A stretch of DNA of 64,000 nucleotides, taken from NCBI GenBank assembly GCA_018697195.1, contig CM031870.1, positions 2,419,984 through 2,483,983 of the forward strand, read 5' to 3'. The translations under genes were made by a program, and so were the position numbers. The first letter of the stretch is position 1, and each line of letters begins with the position of its first letter. Below, one piece after another: positions 9,401-21,330 of the stretch. Origin of the DNA: Certhia americana (taxonomy: Eukaryota > Chordata > Aves > Passeriformes > Certhiidae). Under the pieces are notes generated by a model that made no database searches, was not told the DNA's origin, and was given only the letters and a program-made list of their open reading frames with translations.

Positions 9401-12400
9401 ACTGTTTGGCACATAAGCCAGCCTCTTACTTTAATGAGAGTGAATCAGTGAAATATTTGAAGGTATTATATGAATCTTTGATTCCGTTCCCGCCCGTGTT
9501 CTCTGCAGTTCCGCTGGCCGAGTTGGAAGTTCTGGATGCAAAGCTCCATCATAAATCAAATGACACTTTTTGTGTAAACAAAACATCTGCCGACATTTTA
9601 AGTACTGAGAGATTTGACCTTGAAGCTTTCCTCCTTTTTCCACAAGTGACTAAGATAATTCTCTGTCCTCTAATCACTTGTAAATGTCACTTACTGATAA
9701 TCCCCTGGCAGTGCAATTCAAAGCCTTTAAAGGGTTGTTGTGAAGGGTTTTTTCTTTGGAGGGTGCATGAGGGGGGAGAATTGGTACAAACTGCCTTTGC
9801 ACGTTTGGCAGTTCTTAAATGCATTTGGCTTGGCCCCTTGCAGCGTTCTGAGGCTCACGTGGTGGGAAACGTTTGTGTGTGAGCCGTGAACTGCATTTGA
9901 AAAGAGAGCTTTTAATTATGCTTGGCATTTGGAAATCTTCTAATAATGGCAGTCATCTTACAAAATATTTCCCATGCAGCAGACTTTCCATTATTATTTT
10001 TTTTCTATGAGGCTATTTCCCCGCCTTCAGTCTGTTTCCTTTGTCACCTACTGTTGCCGTGCCCTGCTAAGCTCTAATAAAAATTTCAAATCACACGGCG
10101 TTATTAGTGCATCCTAAAGGGTGCTCCTCCCCCCCCAGCCTTCCTCCAGCTTCAAACTAACTTATTACCCTTGGCTTGTTTCCGTGGATCAAATCCAGAG
10201 AAGGCTGTGACTATATTAGCTCCCTACCAAACTGCTCCTGAGATTGTTGCTGCCTCTGAAAGCCTCTGTGTCCTTCTGGGATAGGGATTGTTGGAAACAT
10301 CTGAGTAAATTCCTTGTGATGCGACAAGGATTCTTTGAGTTTGTTTTACACAGGGCTTCATGTCTGTAAAAACAATACTGGGTTGATTGCAGTTGTGCTC
10401 TGGGGATCCTTAGAAAGGACCAGAAATCTGCAGTTCCTGTTTTTTATTTTCCCTCCCTTCTGAGGTGCTGTTGCAGCGCTGCCCAAAATTTTGATTTTAA
10501 TTTCAGTCCACTTACTGAGCAGAAATATACCATTCTGCAGTCTTTTATCCTTCTTTTCCTCTGTCATGGACTGATTCTCACTACATTCTCTACCTCTTCG
10601 TAGTCTAAACCCTGGGAACTTTCCAAAGAGCAGCTGATGCCTCGTGGAAATGTTAAAAACTATTTTTATATTTAGCTACAGTTCTGGCTGTCAAACTTAT
10701 TTTCTTCTTTTGTATTTTATTAATAGAGACGCTCGTATGAAAACAGGGTTTTTTGAACATTGGGTTTTGGGGGTTTTTTAGCTGAAGAGAGCATCTGCTC
10801 CCACTGCAAATTCTACACCTGAAGTCATAATCCTCTGTGACATTGTAATTGGTGGCTCTGGAAACGATTTTGATGTCACATAAGATTATGACTTCAGGAG
10901 GAGGATAAGCAGTGGGAGCAGATGCTCTCCTAAGCAACAAAGATCCCGTTCTCATGCAACTGTCTCTAGCAATAAAATGGAAGAAACAAAATACAGAAAA
11001 TGATGTGTAAGCAAAGCCTGGAGTCTTCCACGAGCCATCAGCGAGTCTTTAACCACGTGACTTCTCCAGCGATTCCATTCTCATCCTTGCACAAATGTGC
11101 CTTGGGATGGGGTCAGGAATTGACTTGCTCTTGACTGCATTTTGTCTGCTACTCCAAGGCAGAGAGATGTGCAGTAAAATCTGTGTGTGAGTTTAAACCT
11201 GTGGGTAGGGTTTCAATTCACACAGCATGGCTTCCTGTAAGAGTGTGCAGCTGGTGTCTCTTTAATCCAAGTTTGACACCAGGCAGCAAGTTGGAAGTTA
11301 TCTAGCCTTGTGCCAGAATGAAATTAGGTGATTTATGCGTATTTTTTTCCATTTGTTTGGAATGCGTGTGGATGCTGCGTGTGAAACATGGGGAGTGGGT
11401 GGGAAGGAGAGAGGAGAGGAGGGACCTGGAGCCTTTGTTGGCTCCATTTCTTGAGCTGGGGTTAATTGATCCATACTCCTCAGATCCCACTGAGGGTCAG
11501 AGTTCCTGTTCTAGGGCTGTCGTGGTGTTTAGGCTGAGAGAGAGTTTTGAACAGCAGGATGGGGCCAAAGAGATTCACATTCTCCCAATGCCTCTTAAAA
11601 AAAGAGAAGAAATGTGAGTGGGAATGGGAAAGACCCAGGGCTGGGCATGTCTCAAGAGTTTGCTGCAGAAGGTAGAGCTGAGAGGGCTTGAAAATGCAAA
11701 CCAGTGCAGGGCAGTCCTTTTTCAAGTGTGGGTGCACAGGAGAGTTTGGGTAACAGAAGTGGCCAGAACCTCTTTGGGGAGAAGAGACTGGTTTCAGCTG
11801 TGGAATTGTACTGGAAGATGGTGAATATACAGGGTGTGGTGATGGGAGCTTGGGAATTAAATCTGCTGCATCACAGCAATGGCTTAAAGCCTGAACTGTT
11901 TCTCAAGCTCTCCCTTTTTACTGTAAAAGGAGGTTAGTGTTATGTATTTCTGTTCCACTGGCCTGAAAAGAGAGGTTGTTCTCATGTCTCTTAGTCTTGT
12001 GACAGCTTTGCACCAGACCCTGTGGTGTCCGGCTTTCTGGTGAGCAGTTTCTGGTTGAAGTTTGCTGCTATTTGGGACAAACTAATTTGTGTATTTGAGT
12101 CATTAAAAGCCTCTGATTCAGTTCTGGCTCTTTTGCAGTGAAACACAGCAAGCAGAACAGGGCTCATCTGGAGCCTCATCAGCAAACAGGAGGCTTGCAA
12201 GGGCAAGGTCTCCTCTGAGCTGTAGAGAAGACTGTAAAGATTGTTTCCCTCTGGGCAGATAAATCATTGCAGTGTTTTTCTTTATTCTTTTTCCTTCAGT
12301 GTGAATGGGAGGGGGGAGCTCCTTTATGGTTCAGGGAGATACTCTGCACATCAGAAGGGCTTAGTGGTTGGAGTGAGAGATGTGGCTTGAGTGATCCATA

Positions 12401-15400
12401 TCCACTTCCCTGGTCTTCCTCAGCTTTCACATGTGTCGTTGGTCTAGTCTCAGTTTCTGTGTAAATTGACATTTTTTTTCCCCCATCACATGGTGCTCAG
12501 CTGCTGCCACACTTCAGATAGCAGCAGATCCAACGAACACAATGTTTTCCATTTTATGCTTGGATCCAACCTTTGCTGGAGTGCTCAGCTCCAAGCACGT
12601 GTTGTCCTTGTTTAAGTAACTCTTCTGTTCAAACCACTGCAGCATTAATTCCACAAACACTAAAATACCACAGTTTGAGGCCATGTGGTTGGAGGTTCAG
12701 GCGTGACCCCAGACCTGCTGCCGTGCCAAGAATTCTTTGCAGAAAAGGTAAATTTACTTTGCCGTTGTGGGCTGAGCTGCTGTGCTGGGATTGTTCCTAA
12801 ATTCCTGCACAGACCCGTGTGTCCAAAGGCGGGTCCAAGGGGATGAGCCTTTCCAGGAGCTTTCCCAATCTTTTCCCAGTGTTATTTTGTGGAAGAGTCA
12901 GTAGATGGAGCTGTGACCCATGGAAGGTCCCACCATTTACCAACGGGCTGCATGCTAAATAATCGTATTTACATGCCGGGATGTCTGCATGCCCCAAAAA
13001 TCCTGCGGGCAAGGAATTTGGATGACTTCAGGCTTGCACAGCTACATGGTGTGGTTAGCGGGCACTTGACAAATGTGCAGGAGAAGTTGCTTTCCTGATG
13101 CTTTCCTTGCCATCTGAAAACAGGCTGGAAGAGAGGGATGGGAAATGCTTTGGCAAATATCCCCTTGGCTTCAAGGACAGATTTTTATTTTCCACTGTGT
13201 GCCTTTAGAATTTTGTCGGTTTTAGCTGAAGTGTTTAGATAGCTCCTATCATTGTAGTGATTTCAAGGACTCTACAACACCAGACAATACAAGCCAGTGA
13301 AAAGTCCTTGGAAAAACACCTTGGAAAAAGATCAAGAAAGCTAAATAAAATAAGCTGAAATAAAAACAAATAAACAAACAAACCCCAAAGCAAAACAAAA
13401 AACCTCTTGAGAACATGGCGTCATTAGGGGCTCTTCATAAAGAAGGGGGAAAGTGTCAAGGCATGGAGGTGAGCTGTGATTTATAGAAATGCAATCCAAA
13501 GGAAAAACCATGGTGCAGCTGGAGTGTGTTTTGGGGTGCTGAGTGGGCAGCTGGGCTCAGCTGTTCATATCTCCCAAAAATGCTGTTGGAAATTCCTGGA
13601 GTCTGAGAGCTGTTGGGAGATGGTGCAGAGGGCTGGGGCTGTGTGGGGTTGTGGATCAGCATCCCCCCAGAGCTGTGGGGTCAGAGTGGGGATGTGGCAG
13701 TTCCCTCCTAAGCTCTCTGCCCCTTTTCCCCAACCACACTGGTACCTCTCTCCAGCAAATGGCTTTGCAAAGCACCTGAGCAACTCAGCACTGCTGAGGC
13801 CACACCTTGAATCCTGGGTTCAGTTCTGGGCCCACCACTTCAGGAAGGACATTGAGGGGCTGGAGTGTGTCCAGAGAAGGGAACGGAGCTGGGGAAAGGT
13901 CTGGAGAACAAGTCCATGGGGAGAAGCTGAGGGAGCTGAATGTGTTTAGCCTGGAGAAAAGGAGACTAAAAGGGATCCTTCTGTCTTGACATAACTCCCT
14001 GACAGGAGGTTGCAGCCAGGGGGGATGTCGGGCTCTGCTGTCAGGGAACAAGGGACAGGACAGGAAGAAATGGCCTCAAGGTGTGCCAGGGAAGGTTTAG
14101 GTTGGATATTAGGAGGAATTTCTTCACCAGGAGGGTTCTCAAGCACTGGCACAACCTGCCCATGGCAATGGTGGAGTCTCCATCCCTGGAGGGATTTAAA
14201 AGCCATGAGGATGTGGCACATGGGAAAATGGTTCAGTGGTGACCATGGCAATGCTGGGGGGATGGTTTGGCTTGGTCTTAGGAGGCTCTTCCATCCTAAA
14301 AAAATCTGTAATTCTGTGACTCAGGTCACCCTTGGGTCAACCAGTGCTGGAAAGTGCAGAGAATTTTTCTCATTTGGGACAATCTCACTGTTCTGGGGAT
14401 CCAAACTTAGAGGAAGAGAAACACAAACTTACCCTGCCTTGTGCCTGTGTCAGGTATGAGCACTGCTTGGTTTGAAGTGACTTTCATTATAAGATTCCTG
14501 CTACTTTCTAGGAAGAGCTTTCAGCCTAAATTAGATCTTCCTGTTCAGTCTTCTGTAGCATTACCTAAATTTCCCTGCACTTGTTATTGTCCTTTTTTGA
14601 TGTGAAACTCTTGGCTGGATCTTCCCTTTTTCTTAAACTGCTGATTCCAGTGGCCCTGTGTGACAGTGAGAGCTGTGAGCTTGCTGAAGGGATGAAGCTG
14701 CCTCCTGGGATTCAGTTGTAGAAACAGGGCTTCCAGGTGGGAGCAAAGGGCTGAAATTGAGTATTGGAAAGTGCTGAGCGAGCCAGTCCCTCTCCTGGCA
14801 TGTGGAACAGAACTGAGTTATCACAGATGAGTTTTTGCTCACCTCAGGGCTAAGTATTCCCCCTTGCCCTGGATATCCCTGCAGCATTCTGCTCGGCCTG
14901 GATTCTCGTTGTGGTCTCAGACTCATAAAATCTCTTTTGGGCATCCTTTTTACTCTTAGAGGGGTTGGAGGGGGCTTTAGGGGCAGTAGGTGATTGCAAG
15001 ATCATCTTTGAACTCAGCCGAGTCCTGCAGCGTGCCCACCCGACTGCTGCAGTCCTACTGACACTGCAAAAAGCTGCTGTGAGCACCTAGGGCTTATTCA
15101 AGATTTTCAAGCTGGTTTTGCATCCCTTCAGCATCTTCTCTTCCTTCTGACCTTGAAGAAGTCCCTGGCTTTCCTGGTCCCAGGGCTGCTGGCAGTGGCT
15201 GCTGATCCCACCCCGCCAGCCCCAGCGTGCCTGCCGAGGGCTCCAGCCCCACACAAGTAGGATTGCAGAGGACTTCATGTATCACCATGCTGGTGTAGTG
15301 AATCATTAGCATCCTGCTCAAGCTTTCATTGTCTGTTTCATTTCCTGCTCTTGGAAACCCCTGAATCATTCTGTCACAGACTGAATAACAAACTGCATCC

Positions 15401-18400
15401 TTGTGGGCTTGCGTTGCCCGAGGATTCCTCGGCGGGCTTGTCGAAGGTTGAATGCCTGAGGTGTGGCCCAGACAACACCTTTGCTTCTACCAGGGATGTT
15501 GTTTATGGGTGGGTTTAAACACTTTACAAGCCAGCAGGGCTTGTAGGACCATCCCCAGTTTGCTGTATTAATTTATCTTCTTTTGGGGGTACTCACAAAC
15601 CCCCTTCTTTAAATGCATTCCTGTGGCTGACCTAAATGCCTCGTTCTAACTGCCAGCTCTTGTGTTTTGAAAGGAATTCAGTTCTGAAACCTTCCTCAGC
15701 AGGCAGAGTGGTTTGTGCATGAAATAACTTTCAAGGATTGTCCTCTCTCTCTTGGCTGAGAAATAATATTGGAATAGCACTGTCGTGCTTTCTCTTCATG
15801 AGAGTGTAAAAGGCTGAACGGAAGCATTAACTGCAGCTTTAAAGCATTTCCATAGTAAAATAAATCTAATTGAGCAGTTATTGCAGTAGCTTTTTAATTT
15901 GTGGAAGAGATTAGGAAATAACTTTCAGCTTGCTCTGGCAGAGCACTCCCCTAGGACGTGTCCTGGGCGCTCTGGCATCGCTCTTTGGGTTCTTATTCCC
16001 TCCCCCTCTAATTGTCCGGTCACATTTGAGTGATGCAGAGTTCAGCTGGCAAAATAACGTAGGAACCTCAGTCTGCAGGCGTGTTTGATACAAGCCTCAG
16101 TTCACAGGAGAAGAAGCAGAGTGCCATTCATGCCTTACAGGGAAACCACAGCAGAGAGATGTAATTTGCCTCGGCTCGGGATGAGTCTGATGTGTTATTG
16201 CTCCTTCCCTGTGGCTCAACGCAGTGGCAAAGGAAGAAGCTGCATTGAGGATAATGGGAGAGTTGGCAGTGATGTGTGTGAGTGATTTCCAGAGTCCCAT
16301 CTACACCCCTTGGTCTCAGGCTGGAGACTGCAGTGATGAGACTCAGTGTGAAAGAATCAGCAGCTTTAGGAGAACGTTGGTTTGTCTACATAGACACGAA
16401 GGGCTGGAAGATACCCCTAAAGGAAAACATTTTAGAGCAAAAATATCTCATTGTGTGGAGTTAAGAGCAACCAGAGGAATCTGAACATCTTTCCTTGGGA
16501 ACTTTTCAAGTCTGTTTCTGAGGTTTGGAAATAAAGTCTGCTTAGCACTGGCACTCTGGCAGGGCTGGAAGGGAGAATGGTGCTAGAGAACAGATCTGCT
16601 TTAGAGTCAGTGTGGGGAGGGTTTGGATCTCCCTGAGAGGCTTCTGGGGGATGAGTGGAAGGCAAAGGTTCTCTCTGCTCCCAGGGGAAGGGGCCTGAGA
16701 GAATCCCACCTACAGTTCTTTGTCGAGGCTAAATCTTTGAAAGATTCTCTGCAGAAGCTTCTTTGGCAGTCAGTGTAAGCAAGGAGAGATTTGCAGCTCC
16801 CTGGTACTGAGGTCAGGGCATGGCCAGTGGAACAGATCTTTAGTGTTTGCCTGGCCTTTCCTGAGAAGATGAGAAAAGTGTGTGTGTGTGTGTCTGTTGG
16901 GTCATGCTGCTGCCAGCTGCTCCAGCTTGTCCTGGCACTTCCTCCATTCCACCGTGCCCTGTTTCAGGAAGGGAGTTTCCAGGCTGGCTCAGGTATGCTG
17001 GCTGAAGCTTTCAAGACAGATGCCACACACTTGAACTTCGAGGTGTGAGCAAGTCTTCCTTCCAGTGACAACAGGCTGTGCCTGGCAGAGGATTAACAGG
17101 GCTTTGTGCATGTAGGTGAGAGAGCTGCATACAGGGCAAAAAGTGAGTTGGTCTGAAACCTCTGCTTTTGAGAAGCTTGTGCCTCTCCAAAAACAGCTCA
17201 TCAGCCTGTGGGGAAGGTCAAAACAGAGAGGGGAGAAGGTGTGTGTGACTGCAGCAGAGACTGGTTTGCATTTGTGAGGGTTGTGCCAACCAGAGTCCAC
17301 ATCTGTTCTGTCCCTGCTGTGCTCTGTTCCCCCAAATCAAACTTCTTCTCATTTCCTTCCTTCCTCTCCTCCTCTAGAGCTTCTTTTCCATCAGCTCAGC
17401 TTGGTTTGTGGAGGTCAGAGATCTGCCCTTGATCCGTTCCTGATACACTGTATTTCCTCACTTCATCTGCTGTGTGCTGCTTTTGTTGGCAGTGTTTAAT
17501 TATCCCTCATTGCAGCCTCGGTTTTGCTTGCCAGCCTCGGTGAAATGGGATGTGCTGAAATGTCTGATTTGGCTTAGGACTTTCCTTGGGTTTCTGTGGA
17601 AATCTCAAGGGGAAGAACATTCTTCAGCCCCAAATACTGCCTTATCTTTTCCTTACAAGTAAAGAAGGTTCGAGCAGCACCCAGTGCACAGGGTCTGTGG
17701 TGCAGAGGGTTGCAGGGGGGTTTTAATCCATCTTTCCAGGCTGGTTGGTGAGATTCCCCACGGCTTTGGGCTACCCTTTGGATCTATCAGCAGGTGAAAT
17801 CTCCTGGGGACTCACTGTCCTCTCTGGAGAGGCATGTCAATGTTTGCTAGGAGATAACTGCATTCCAGGGAGGGACTCTTTTGTCTTGCTAAAATCGAGG
17901 AAATCTGATCAAAGTGGAGCCTTGCTTTAGACTTTTTCTCTTTGACTTTGTCCCTGACCTACATATTGGATCCTGCCACAGTGGTTGGAAGTAATTGAGA
18001 GTGTAGTGTTAGGCTATTTACCAAACTGTTCACTTGATAATAACCTTACTGAGTCCAGTCCACACCTGTTCTGGGACAATTCTTGAGACAAATAGCAAAG
18101 CATCATTAACCCTTTCATCCACATACAACCAGATCAAGAACTAGGAGCAGAGAGATGCTGTACCTCTGCTGGTGCCAGGAGGAATTTATGACACAGGGTG
18201 TGCTTCACCATTCGTTTCCCAGCTCTGTGGATGAGTCCAACCAGCTGCTGAGGCCAGGTCTGCCCTGTGTCCACATCCACATGAAGACACCTCAGAAACC
18301 TCCTTGTGGAAATTCCTGCTGTGATTGTTGGTTTGGTGTTGATTCTGCTGGACCAGAGGTTATGCTGGAAAATATATGTGGTGGGGGGAGGGAGGTGTTT

Positions 18401-21330
18401 TCTTTGTTATCCAGTGGTTGTTTCTGATTAAAGGATTTGTTTTGAAGGGGCTGCTAGTCAGTTGCCTTGAAAACTTGCTTTCATTTAATTAATCATGATG
18501 AGTTTAGTCTGGAGGTTTTGTAGGAGAGGGCAGGCAAGCATATCCTTGGCTTTTTTCCCTTGAAAAAAAAAAAAACAAACCAAAAAAAGCAGGGCTTCAT
18601 GTCTGAAACTGCAGCTCTTTTGTCTCCCCAGGTCAACATCCTTCTCTGTCCTTCGGGTTTTAATTTTACAAGCCATGCGTTTGCAGAGGTGGATGGAGTT
18701 TGAAGTCCATCCAGGTGTGGAATGAGGAAAGAACCCTCAAGAAGATTACAGGAGCTGTTCTGCAACTCATTAACTCACTCTCTTCCCCTTCTTGTTATCT
18801 CCTCCCCATGCCTGGGGCCTTTCGAAGTAGTGCTCTAAGTGCCTCTCACTTAATCTAGCCCACCTGGACAGGTGTATGAAGAAAGGAATTGCCTTCCGGG
18901 GAAGGACTAAAGGAGCATAGATTGCAGAGGGAGGCTGCTTTTGGGAACTGCTAATCCCAGTTTAACATTATGACAGCTGCTCGTTAAAATCAGGGTGTTT
19001 TTTAACAGGCAGTTAAAGGAGAGGCTTTGCACGCACATTTAACTGAGAATAATAGTGAACCATGTGCATTTGATTTTTTTTTTTTTTCCTTAAATCACGC
19101 AAATTGTACATGGAAAGAATTCTCCGGCGTCAACTTGCTGGGGTATGGAATTTACAAGGTTTGCAGTAACATACAGTTTCCTGTTGAGGGGGGGAGGAGA
19201 AAATCACAAAGTTTTCTTTTTTTTTCCTCTTATTTTAAGATCAAGTTCAAACCCGTGGTATAAACCCAGCCTCTTTAGGAGGGACACTTACTGCGTTGGG
19301 GTTTTTCACTTGTCTCGGTGGCAGTTCATCATGTAAACTTGTCTGGGTTCTTGTTTTTATAGCTACATGTAAAGGCTGCTTATAAACTACAATTTTGTAC
19401 GTGGTGAGAAGGCAGCACTCAGGTCCAATTTGGGAGAGTCTATATACAAAGAAGGAAGCAGTTTCTTTCCCTTGGGGAGATTGCTGTTTCTTCCTTTGCT
19501 GAACTTCAGTAAACTTGGTCTATTAACATGATTTTCTCTGCAGGACTGTGGTGTTGGATAAGAAACACGAAGAGCTGAGGCAGAGCAGGGACTATCAAAG
19601 AGACATTTGGCTGTATTTTATGTGATTTCACTGCAGAACTTTACCAGCTGCCTCCCAGATCAGCAGTTATTTGCTGGTTGATTTCTTGAGGGCAGCGCTG
19701 TGGAAGTAAGAAGCTGCACAGCTCTGACACAAGTCCCCAGATCTACTCGGGGAGCTGTGTCCTTTTCTGCCAACCCTTAGGCATGAGGCATGAAGGGCAG
19801 GTCTGTGATGCAGGGAGATAGAAAATTGCCCCAGGTAGTTCTGTTGCTGGAAATTCTTATTCCTGCAGCTACTTAGGTTCAGGCAAATTAATTCAACCCA
19901 CCGAGACTGAGCAGCTAGCCTGGGAATGGAAGTTTCTCTGCTGTGTTTTTGGCAGCTCTCCTCCAAATCGTTTGTGGATGGGAATGTCTTTTCTGTCTCC
20001 CAGGAAATGCCAGTCTCCCGTGTTGCTTTCTTCATCTGGCTGTATTGCTGCCTGGGATGTTCATGTCTGTTTCCAGCAGCTGGATCTCCAACCTTTCCTT
20101 GCTTTGACAGAAATCTGGTCATTTCAGAGCTAGAGATGAGCTGGAAGTCTTCCATGCACACACCTGTCTAAGTTTGTCGAGCAGAGACCTTCTCTTTGGA
20201 CCAGCACAGTGTGGTTCAGCCTCCAGGGACTGGTGCTGCCAGTGTGACTCTGCCTCCTTGTGAGTGATAATGAGCTGGTCCTTGTCACACCCTTCAGAGG
20301 AAACATCTTGGTGGCACAGGACCCAGAGTCACAAATCTTTTTCATCTTAAGGTGCAGCTCTTAAGGGTAATTATGCTACAGTTTTAACCCCCCCAGCTTT
20401 AAAAGACTGAACTCTTGTTACACTGCTCTGAGTAATACCATTTCTCTTCCTCACAGGTTGCTGTCATGTAAAGTACTTGCTGGTGGGCACTTGGGCTTTT
20501 TCTGTACGGTTCTTTCTACATTGTTTAATGGCTTTAACTTTTGCAAATCTTTTCCTTTGCTCTGCAGCCTGGATTAAAAAGAAGGCTGCAGTGTGTGAGT
20601 GTGAGCACACTTAAATGCTTATCTGCACATCTGAGCTTTCTAAACTTGCCTGTGCTCTAATTGCAGAGTGTAGACTCTGCATGCAGAACAACCCAGCCTG
20701 AAGTGATAATCCCAGGCTCAACCCCGAGGGAATGCCTGACATTGCTCTGGCCTGATTTTCCTAATGGCTCTGCAACTTGCCTCTGGTTTGCAGGTGGTTT
20801 AAATTGTTATCGCTGAGCACCTTGCCCAGCTTGGGCAGAGCTCTTGGGATCTCTGATCCTCTAAGAATACCTACGCGTCTTGGTTTATTTTTCATTAATT
20901 TTGTAAAAACTTCTTCCTCCCTCCCAATTTTAGGTGCAATTTGAGCTTGTGCCAGCTTAGCAGACTCGCTGCCAAGGGGTGCAAACCCAGCCTGAACTCC
21001 CTGCTGACACAGAGAGGGAAGAGTGGGAGACCTGGAGTTCCAGCTGCCCCTCCTGCCTCCTCTGAACAACCCTTCCTTGCCCCCATCCTGCATGATGGAT
21101 ACCCAGGCCATCCCCTTCCCTTGCACTGGAGAATTGGTATTTTCCCTTGGCTAATAACCTGTGTCTGATTTAGTTTCCAGGCAGAACGCCCTGCATTAAA
21201 CGTCGTCATTTTCCCTCTGCTTCATGAGGACTTGACAGAGGTCATCAGAGATGTCCCCATGCGGCACTTGGATGAAATTACCTTGTTTAAAAGCAGAGTG
21301 GCTGAGGAACCTCCCAATTTGTGGTGGTGA
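3223..21330 (+). CDS. FBXL18: FBXL18, F-box and leucine-rich repeat protein 18 (complete gene, five coding exons)
   Basis: Joining 3223-3240, 3842-4042, 4903-6443, 9058-9276 and 21174-21330 gives an uninterrupted 2136-nt frame of 711 residues plus stop, all at GT-AG borders. The product matches FBXL18 along its whole length; the human protein is about 718 residues. The F-box is at about residues 22-62 (FSDEILLHILSYV, then NVRRTCRKLATLCLD). Leucine-rich repeats follow, for example near residues 114-130, 340-352, 378-390 and 551-562. The invariant-looking tail is EEPPNLWW. In mammals it is the substrate-binding subunit of an SCF (SKP1-CUL1-F-box) E3 ubiquitin ligase, and FBXL7 is one reported target. 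Nothing is truncated or frameshifted. The next gene downstream on the same strand is TNRC18, as in human. Confidence 0.95.
3241..3841 (+). other. FBXL18: FBXL18 intron 1
   Basis: A 601-bp GT-AG intron. The 5' half is CpG-rich promoter sequence. The middle has an AT/GT-rich 'tatatgtatgtatatatgc' stretch near 3585-3607. The 3' end has a long T tract before the acceptor CACCAG. No exon or repeat of note is seen. Confidence 0.85.
3842..4042 (+). CDS. FBXL18: FBXL18 coding exon 2 (F-box)
   Basis: The acceptor is TTTCCCCACCAG and the exon holds 67 codons (residues 7-73). The donor AAG|GTGGGG follows codon 73, so the phase is 0 at both ends. It encodes an acidic leader (EVVGEESEEES) and then the F-box: residues 25-37 (FSDEILLHILSYV) and 45-59 (NVRRTCRKLATLCLD). 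The F-box docks the protein to SKP1 in SCF complexes. The core is nearly identical to the mammalian one, while the acidic leader differs from the human N-terminus, as expected for a fast-evolving leader. Confidence 0.93.
4043..4902 (+). other. FBXL18: FBXL18 intron 2
   Basis: An 860-bp GT-AG intron, AT-rich, ending in TTTGTTTGGGTGCAG. The exon-3 reading frame stays open about 108 bp upstream of the acceptor (from 4795), which could mislead gene finders. Those codons are not part of the FBXL18-like protein. Confidence 0.85.
4903..6443 (+). CDS. FBXL18: FBXL18 coding exon 3 (main leucine-rich repeat exon)
   Basis: A single 1541-bp exon encodes residues 74-586 plus two bases of codon 587, which is most of the substrate-binding leucine-rich repeat region. 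LRR-type segments include LVKLNLSGCHVTSLRLS (about 115-131), SLTSLNLSGCVHCL (about 338-351), LRHLNLSAAHHHS (about 380-392) and HLRTLSLANLG (about 551-561). The segment SSAMPRNEPAIRNSLPPC is a strongly conserved family stretch. It lies between less conserved linker sequence (about 415-445) and the next repeats. The donor is CTCAG|GTGAGG. No stop or frameshift is present. Confidence 0.95.
6444..9057 (+). other. FBXL18: FBXL18 intron 3
   Basis: A 2614-bp GT-AG intron. It contains a long poly-T tract (~7137-7162) and an AT-rich perfect palindrome at 8025-8046. A short tandem repeat (the 11-mer ccagggttact, twice) lies near 8870-8892. No internal exon or transposable element is recognised. Confidence 0.85.
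8025..8046. repeat. FBXL18: 22-bp perfect AT-rich palindrome
   Basis: The bases AATATGAATTA at 8025-8035 are followed directly by their exact reverse complement at 8036-8046. The motif cttaatatgaatt also occurs twice as a direct repeat, starting at 8022 and 8047. The first copy supplies the palindrome's left arm and the second copy directly follows its right arm. Confidence 0.9.
9058..9276 (+). CDS. FBXL18: FBXL18 coding exon 4
   Basis: The acceptor TTATTCCTGCAG is followed by G, which completes Arg587 with AG from exon 3. Residues 588-659 follow (LEQPYF...CKNLQQSIVR). The last two bases, AG, are completed by T of exon 5 to give Ser660. The donor is GGAG|GTGAGT. The segment covers late leucine-rich repeats, including SLQRLCIVSRSGTL, and matches the mammalian protein with only scattered substitutions. 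Confidence 0.94.
10788..10930. repeat. Long imperfect inverted repeat (hairpin) in FBXL18 intron 4
   Basis: The left arm (10788-10844) pairs with the right arm (10872-10930) across a 27-nt spacer. Outer pairing has 15 perfect bp (gagagcatctgctcc with ggagcagatgctctc), then a 1-nt bulge and five more bp. A mismatched interior patch follows, then 15 perfect bp at 10818-10832 with 10884-10898 (cctgaagtcataatc with its complement). Inner pairing is around tgtgacat. The flanks also show weak complementarity. This could be a microRNA-type or hairpin-RNA precursor transcribed with FBXL18, or a palindromic MITE-like element. The sequence does not match the mir-589 hairpin of the human gene as I recall it. 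Confidence 0.85.
13345..13405. repeat. A/C-rich simple sequence
   Basis: Low-complexity AAAC/AAAT-type sequence ('aaataaaaacaaataaacaaacaaacc') inside FBXL18 intron 4. Confidence 0.7.
13788..14325 (+). mobile_element. CR1 LINE 3' region in FBXL18 intron 4
   Basis: CR1 landmarks occur in order: 'ctgctgaggccacaccttga', 'gtgtccagagaagggaac', 'agcctggagaaaaggagact', 'tattaggaggaatttcttca', 'atccctggagggatttaaa', and the tail 'tgtaattctgtgact'. It lies in the same orientation as the gene and is a 5'-truncated, non-coding remnant. Confidence 0.85.
16879..16894. repeat. Short (GT)n microsatellite
   Basis: A GTGTGTGTGTGTGT run within FBXL18 intron 4. Confidence 0.8.
21174..21330 (+). CDS. FBXL18: FBXL18 coding exon 5 (terminal)
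   Basis: The acceptor is TGTCTGATTTAG. The exon starts with T, completing Ser660, and then reads FQAERPALNVVIFPLLHE. It ends DEITLFKSRVAEEPPNLWW with TGA at 21328-21330. A second AG at 21179-21180 (TTTCCAG) is only six bases further. The family sequence SFQAERPALN and the reading frame both demand the first one. The C-terminus is nearly identical to mammalian FBXL18. Confidence 0.95.

Larger units (their letters stand above)
9277..21173 (+). other. FBXL18: FBXL18 intron 4 (11.9 kb)
   Basis: A large GT-AG intron that is mostly unique sequence. It holds a long hairpin (10788-10930), one CR1 remnant (13788-14325), a (GT)n run near 16879-16892, and A/C-rich simple sequence near 13345-13405. Several AT-rich CNE-like stretches lie near 9540-9740, 9895-10090 and 15780-15910. 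None of the open frames inside it resembles a known protein. Confidence 0.85.
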
